Positions 61,301 to 64,000 of a stretch of 64,000 nucleotides of DNA are shown here, in pieces. The stretch lies in NCBI GenBank assembly GCA_914767715.1, contig OU612065.1:32302001-32366000 (forward strand), read 5' to 3'. Under the pieces are notes generated by a model. It did no database searches, had not been told where the DNA came from, and saw only the letters and a program-made list of their open reading frames with translations. This stretch comes from Membranipora membranacea (lineage: Eukaryota; Bryozoa; Gymnolaemata; Cheilostomatida; Membraniporidae). A program made the translations under genes and the position numbers. Each line of letters starts with the position of its first letter. The stretch's first letter is position 1.

Positions 61301-63836
61301 AATCTACATACCGTTATATAGAGCCAGCCTTTTTCACTTCTCCAGTTAATCACTTTGCTTATTATGAGTTTCACGTAGCCAAGAGAAAGGACTAAAAATC
61401 TCAAAACTAGCCTAGAAATCATGATCTTCAGATTCATACGAATTAAGTTTTCCTCACGCCACCATTGTAGTATTCACTTTCACCTTTGCTTGACTCGAAG
61501 TTTAGAAAAGCTACTAACTTGTCAGCATCGCTGGCGTTCATAGTGTAGGTGATGTTGTTTTAGTGATAGTGATAGTCATATTCTGATAAAATTACTGGCT
61601 GTGCTACCAACAGTTACACACTCACTTACAAGGTTTAGGTTAGTTTCAATCCTTTTTCCTATGGATAGTTACAGTCATCTGTCAGTGGAGCTTCTGTAAA
61701 ACCAAAATCATACTGTTTTGATGCGGCCTACTGAGTACTGGGCTGCTCCGACCTGCATGTCAATTGAGAGTAACTTGGCTCACAGTAAAGCGGCCGTGCC
61801 CATAAGGCACCCTTATTCCTGAGTCTTAGAACTTAGGCAGAACCCTGTGATTTTAACCAACATTTGACCAACATATGCAATAATGGCTGGCTGAGGTTTG
61901 AATTTTGATCTGTTTTTGTGCCTTAGGCCCTACCCAACCAGGCGGTAAGTCTATACTACCAGGTGTTGGGAATGCTATCTTCTGCAGATTCATGACTATG
62001 TTCGATTGTTGTGTATGGTTTGATATAGATCGTGTTTGACATTTTTGCCGGCATACAGAGTTAAGCCTCCTCGGCACAGGGGGTAGCAACTCTGTATACA
62101 GAGGCATGGTCCAAACATGATCCAGGTTTGATAACCTTGACCTATGCGCAATGCAATTTATCCTGTGTCTTGTGTGTCAAATAAGAAATGGTAATACATT
62201 CAAAGGTTGCTGAATGCCTATAGAAGAGCTAAGTACCAATATTGGTACCTAACTCTTTTATAGGCATTTGTCACTGTTTGGTGGATTCATGCATTGGGCA
62301 GTTATCTGGCAGACCACAATTGCTCTTTTGTATTCTGCTAATGTAATAGACTTACATTTGATTCTAATGGAAAGAGAAAGCGTTGTATTAATTCTATCTC
62401 CCTTTAAATGTTGGGTAATAGGCTAGAACTACAATAGTATGAAGCCACAGAATACTGACAAAATCTAAGCTAGACTATTATATGCAAGTTTAATCCGCCA
62501 GTTCCTTGTTTGATATAACCAAAGTGTTGGCTCCAATCAAAGGCAGCACATTAGCTAGGGTTGAGAGTGAATGTAGTTCCGTTGTCTCCAGAGTGATACA
62601 AATCCTATTCCTTGCAATATGAGTGAACTTGATTTTGCAATACTAATCACCCCGAGCACATGAATTCACTTCTATACTTTTGGTACCATGAACTACACGA
62701 GTTTGAGTACACAAATAGATATCGTCGTTAGCACAATACTATGATCTCCTGTCAGACTATGTCTGTGCACTCAGACTAGCTCACCACCGGCGATTTTAAG
62801 GTACCTCAAACAAGTCATGCGGGTCGAAAAATAATCATCAGACTAGTCAAATATCAACACGATGACAGCATCATGTAAGCAGGTTGGGCATATATCTACA
62901 TTTGATTTGACAACTGGGCCCTTAATTTTCAGCTCAATAAATATGTGACATTGCGCCTTTCCGAACCCTTACGATTGCACTCACCTATAACCCAGGCGTT
63001 GAGGTTTACTTTCCTGTAACCCAGGTCTTTAGGTAATCTTATCATGCACTTGGTCGAATGCGGGATGTCTGCAGTAGTATCCTCAGGTCGGACTAACAAT
63101 CTATTTTTCAAGTTTGGCAGTGTGTTCCAAGCAACCGTCCATAGCCTTTAACATCCCGACGAGGTTGTGCTGTGGGTTCAAGAAGTGTCTGCTGCCGCTT
63201 CTAACAAGATGCATGATCCTAGTCTTCTAGAAAGCAAAGAACTTTTTTAAAATAAAAATACAAACTCACTATTTGCAAATCAATGCTCGCTCCGCAATAT
63301 GATGGATATTCCCTAATTCTGAGAAACAAGTATCAGCTGATTTTGCAGGTTCCGTGTCCCACCTCCCTCCTATTTGCACACAAATCTGAAGTTAATGAAG
63401 CCACAGGTTGTTAGAAGGATGTAGGTATGCTGTAGTAAGAGCATTTAGTTGCAGGTCAATGTATTATTGAGACCTGAGAACTATCTGCTTAATATTAGAA
63501 GAGAATAACATTAATAAATTGCTTTTTTTGCAGTATGGAACCCTTGACAGATTGTCAACATATCTATTTTCTCTGTTTGTAGAGTTGTAATATTTTGTTC
63601 TAGTATTATATAAGTTGTCCATGTTTTAATTGTAGCTATGGGATGCCCAGACAGCCAGGGCTATATTCCTTGATAATCAGCAGCTGTGCAACGAGGTAAC
63701 CGATGCCGTGGTACAGCACTTTGTACGTATGATCGAGACTCATGGGCGGTATGTTGAGTATCTACAGTTCCTGCAGACTATCGTCAAATCTGAAGATAAC
63801 TTCATCAGGAAAACACAGGACATGGTTATGAGTGAG
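37276..63836 (+). CDS. ITPR: Inositol 1,4,5-trisphosphate receptor, N-terminal half (28 exons, runs off right edge)
   Basis: This is the ER calcium-release channel gated by IP3. Twenty-eight exons join with consistent phases into 1,325 codons from [20 protein letters not shown]. They cover the suppressor domain (residues 1-229, exons 1-6), MIR repeats (about 110-430), the IP3-binding core (about 230-600), RIH/armadillo repeats and the start of the regulatory region. IP3-contact residues are present: RTTGR at 267-271, R497, K501 and R504, and Y560-R561-K562, equivalent to the vertebrate ligand site. The transmembrane pore lies beyond 64000. Similarity to vertebrate receptors is high in exons 3-13 and lower in acidic exon 15 and linker exons 22 and 25. 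Introns are 0.3-3.2 kb. Intron 11 contains two antisense lectin genes. The start codon is chosen for exact family agreement and a purine context; a 5' UTR exon was not placed. Confidence 0.95.
37818..37888 (+). CDS. ITPR: ITPR exon 2
   Basis: TTTGCAG acceptor and GTAAGT donor. It encodes [20 protein letters not shown] of the suppressor domain. Confidence 0.92.
38620..38738 (+). CDS. ITPR: ITPR exon 3
   Basis: TTTTCAG acceptor; encodes [20 protein letters not shown] and the variable linker ending LLKKLH. Ends in phase 0 at GTAAGT. Confidence 0.92.
39084..39170 (+). CDS. ITPR: ITPR exon 4
   Basis: Encodes a charged helix ([19 protein letters not shown]) and QYGGVIQ, leading into MIR repeat 1. 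Confidence 0.92.
39665..39823 (+). CDS. ITPR: ITPR exon 5
   Basis: First MIR repeat: [20 protein letters not shown] then [14 protein letters not shown]. The donor is GTTGGT, less usual but phase-correct. Confidence 0.92.
40699..40854 (+). CDS. ITPR: ITPR exon 6
   Basis: Encodes [20 protein letters not shown] and [15 protein letters not shown], the end of the suppressor domain. Confidence 0.93.
41547..41720 (+). CDS. ITPR: ITPR exon 7
   Basis: Begins the ligand-binding core: [20 protein letters not shown] and [25 protein letters not shown] (267-271) is the first IP3-phosphate contact loop. Confidence 0.95.
42278..42454 (+). CDS. ITPR: ITPR exon 8
   Basis: MIR repeat: [20 protein letters not shown] and [14 protein letters not shown], ending in a variable [10 protein letters not shown] linker at the position of the vertebrate S1 splice region. 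Confidence 0.94.
43442..43621 (+). CDS. ITPR: ITPR exon 9
   Basis: Encodes [20 protein letters not shown] and [18 protein letters not shown]. The donor is GTCCGT. Confidence 0.92.
44385..44545 (+). CDS. ITPR: ITPR exon 10
   Basis: Encodes [20 protein letters not shown] and [15 protein letters not shown], the linker into the alpha-helical half of the binding core. The donor is GTCAGT. Confidence 0.94.
46531..46684 (+). CDS. ITPR: ITPR exon 11
   Basis: Encodes [16 protein letters not shown], a variable Gly-rich segment, then [18 protein letters not shown]497, K501 and R504 correspond to the basic IP3-binding helix. Confidence 0.95.
46985..47927 (-). CDS. Secreted C-type lectin 1, nested antisense in ITPR intron 11
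   Basis: Exon 1 (47885-47927) encodes a signal peptide, [14 protein letters not shown], ending at GTAAGT. Exon 2 (46985-47436) after a TTCACAG acceptor encodes one C-type lectin domain; the total is 164 residues. Landmarks are [50 protein letters not shown], the calcium- and sugar-binding GEPNN and KWNDGNC, and FICEKHQKQ at the end. EPN with WND predicts calcium-dependent mannose-type sugar recognition. It is a small soluble protein, likely for glycan recognition in immunity or mucus; the exact role is unknown. It lies wholly inside the IP3 receptor intron on the other strand. A paralogue lies 1.1 kb to the right. Confidence 0.9.
48000..48130 (-). promoter_or_regulatory. Conserved block upstream of lectin 1
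   Basis: Upstream of the lectin 1 start, this stretch resembles 49420-49555 upstream of lectin 2 (shared words such as cattgcaggtgt/catagcaggtgt with a CACCTG E-box, ttcatactttca/ttcatgctttca, gtatttgacat/gttatttgacat, and ccttatcaattgactt/ccttatcacctgactt). It may be a shared promoter retained after duplication. No TATA box was identified with confidence. Confidence 0.45.
48566..49344 (-). CDS. Secreted C-type lectin 2, nested antisense in ITPR intron 11
   Basis: Same architecture as its neighbour: exon 1 (49302-49344) encodes signal peptide [14 protein letters not shown]; exon 2 (48566-49011) encodes the lectin domain; total 162 residues. Exon 1 is the same length in both genes (43 nt) and the intron phase is identical. 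Landmarks are [59 protein letters not shown] and FICERHQK. Both sugar-site motifs are conserved, so binding is probably retained, while differences between EPN and WND (no Gly run, ELFGTRD) may shift specificity. The pair arose by tandem duplication including upstream DNA. Confidence 0.9.
49420..49560 (-). promoter_or_regulatory. Conserved block upstream of lectin 2
   Basis: Counterpart of the block at 48000-48130, at about the same distance from its start codon. Similarity is interrupted by small indels. A regulatory role is inferred only from position and conservation between paralogues. Confidence 0.45.
49859..49996 (+). CDS. ITPR: ITPR exon 12
   Basis: Encodes [20 protein letters not shown] and [18 protein letters not shown] of the RIH domain. 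It follows the 3.2-kb intron that holds the lectin genes. Confidence 0.94.
50220..50300 (+). repeat. Possible SINE fragment in ITPR intron 12
   Basis: A tRNA T-arm-like B box, GTGGGTTTGAGTCCCAC, at 50229-50245. No A box at the right distance, so it is at most a 5'-truncated SINE. Confidence 0.35.
50403..50596 (+). CDS. ITPR: ITPR exon 13
   Basis: Begins [15 protein letters not shown]560-R561-K562 are the last IP3-contact residues. Continues with [20 protein letters not shown] and ends RKNREC in phase 2. Confidence 0.95.
50959..51078 (+). CDS. ITPR: ITPR exon 14
   Basis: Encodes [20 protein letters not shown] and ADILIKT. The true donor GTAACT overlaps a TAA that would otherwise end the frame. 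Confidence 0.93.
51170..51389 (+). repeat. Minisatellite in ITPR intron 14 reaching the acceptor
   Basis: Degenerate tandem units around GTTGATGTGATT with GTTGTTGCAATT variants. It runs to within a few bases of the exon 15 acceptor, so the pyrimidine tract and branch region are built from repeat units. Confidence 0.7.
51390..51590 (+). CDS. ITPR: ITPR exon 15
   Basis: Acidic, poorly conserved loop ([29 protein letters not shown]) followed by conserved [16 protein letters not shown] and DYYR. Confidence 0.9.
51924..52064 (+). CDS. ITPR: ITPR exon 16
   Basis: Encodes [20 protein letters not shown] and DDGLPYDLRAAFC. Confidence 0.94.
52427..52531 (+). CDS. ITPR: ITPR exon 17
   Basis: Encodes [20 protein letters not shown] and [14 protein letters not shown]. 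Confidence 0.95.
52902..53052 (+). CDS. ITPR: ITPR exon 18
   Basis: Variable start then [20 protein letters not shown] and KEQNKLTYE; ends in phase 0 at GTGAGT. Confidence 0.93.
53343..53490 (+). CDS. ITPR: ITPR exon 19
   Basis: Encodes [20 protein letters not shown] and [17 protein letters not shown]. Confidence 0.94.
53510..53800 (+). repeat. Minisatellite in ITPR intron 19
   Basis: Degenerate units of the type GTGTAACACTGT and CAGTGTGACACTGT, many containing the near-palindrome ACAGTGT/ACACTGT. The variable spacing suggests an old, decaying satellite-like array. Confidence 0.75.
54375..54452. repeat. Hairpin in ITPR intron 19
   Basis: ATGAAAAAGAATCTGTGCAT pairs with ATGCACAGATTCTTTTTCAT across a (TA)n centre. 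It ends about 135 bp before the exon 20 acceptor. Confidence 0.75.
54588..54763 (+). CDS. ITPR: ITPR exon 20
   Basis: Encodes a Ser/Lys-rich variable segment ([13 protein letters not shown]) and the conserved [13 protein letters not shown]. Confidence 0.93.
55030..55126 (+). CDS. ITPR: ITPR exon 21
   Basis: Encodes [20 protein letters not shown] and EFDQS. The donor GTAACT leaves one base. Confidence 0.93.
56808..56859 (+). CDS. ITPR: ITPR exon 22 (short)
   Basis: A 52-nt exon encoding [16 protein letters not shown], placed by phase on both sides and by family alignment to the linker before the next exon. A good microexon candidate for alternative splicing. Confidence 0.8.
57127..57292 (+). 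CDS. ITPR: ITPR exon 23
   Basis: Encodes [40 protein letters not shown] and EVLNAFKQ. Confidence 0.95.
57762..57908 (+). CDS. ITPR: ITPR exon 24
   Basis: Encodes [20 protein letters not shown] and [17 protein letters not shown]. Confidence 0.94.
58432..58563 (+). CDS. ITPR: ITPR exon 25
   Basis: Lys/Asp-rich variable linker ([17 protein letters not shown], then [11 protein letters not shown]) at the site of the vertebrate S2/phosphorylation linker region. The acceptor TTTTGAG is not typical, but phase and family position fit. Confidence 0.85.
59773..59919 (+). CDS. ITPR: ITPR exon 26
   Basis: Encodes [20 protein letters not shown] and [20 protein letters not shown]. Confidence 0.94.
60535..60660 (+). 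CDS. ITPR: ITPR exon 27
   Basis: Encodes [20 protein letters not shown] and [13 protein letters not shown]. Confidence 0.95.
60661..63635 (+). other. ITPR: ITPR intron 27 (3.0 kb)
   Basis: No nested gene was recognised in this intron on either strand. It contains a 51-bp near-palindrome at 62216-62266 (TGCCTATAGAAGAGCTAAGT against its complement around AATATT). Confidence 0.6.
63636..63836 (+). CDS. ITPR: ITPR exon 28
   Basis: Encodes [35 protein letters not shown] and DMVMSE, ending at GTAAGT. The gene continues beyond the window. Confidence 0.95.
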
Positions 63837-64000
63837 GTAAGTTATCACTGATCGGATGAGGAGGTTAACAGATGGAAATCCTACCACCAATCGGACAATC
63901 TTAACATCCAGACGAATTGAAAGCACTGCTGTTCAGTATGAGAATGTCTCTGTCTTTGGATAGCCTTCTCTGCTGAACCCATGCGCCAAGATTTTAGGAC

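Noticed and set aside
1-64000. CRISPR array, rRNA, bacterial operon or viral genome
   Set aside because: No regularly spaced identical repeats, no rRNA segments, and the split-gene structure is that of an animal.

Overview
The window is from an animal nuclear genome, most likely a marine invertebrate; the phylum cannot be settled from the sequence. The evidence is: split genes with GT-AG introns of about 0.3-3 kb; metazoan-only families (an IP3 receptor, an OATP/SLCO transporter, a rhodopsin-like GPCR, C-type lectins); and many short non-LTR retrotransposon, SINE and miniature inverted-repeat copies. There are no bacterial operons, no rRNA, no convincing tRNA gene and no CRISPR array.

Layout. 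0.8-1.7 kb (-): three exons of an OATP/SLCO transporter, with an in-frame stop in the middle exon. 4.5-6.0 kb: SINEs and a LINE 3' end. 7.1-8.2 kb (-): a PAN/Apple plus C-type lectin gene with one nonsense codon; an intact relative of its last exon lies in inverted orientation at 12.2 kb. 14.6 kb: a decayed copy of the last exon of the propeller gene at 16.8-18.0 kb (+). 19.3-20.6 kb (-): the C-terminal part of an EF-hand protein. 20.8-24.8 kb: a transposon graveyard with two LINE fragments, a hAT-like miniature element family with 8-bp target duplications, and elements nested inside each other. 26.5-29.9 kb (+): a complete four-exon DUSP3-like phosphatase. 31.5-32.5 kb (+): an intronless orphan GPCR. 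33.8-36.0 kb (+): a LINE with a long open reverse transcriptase frame.

From 37.3 kb to the right edge the window is the 5' half of the inositol 1,4,5-trisphosphate receptor gene (+). I resolved 28 coding exons whose phases all agree, giving 1,325 codons from the start methionine into the regulatory region; the channel end lies outside the window. IP3-contact residues are conserved. The 3.2-kb intron 11 holds two tandem, antisense, secreted C-type lectin genes. Each has its own signal-peptide exon, and they share a similar upstream block.

The genes do not form one pathway. The IP3 receptor, the EF-hand protein and perhaps the GPCR relate to calcium and receptor signalling. The lectins and the PAN-lectin look like secreted recognition proteins. 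The strongest items for a second look are the nested lectin pair, the 8-bp-TSD miniature elements and the nest around them, and the single-stop gene copies.
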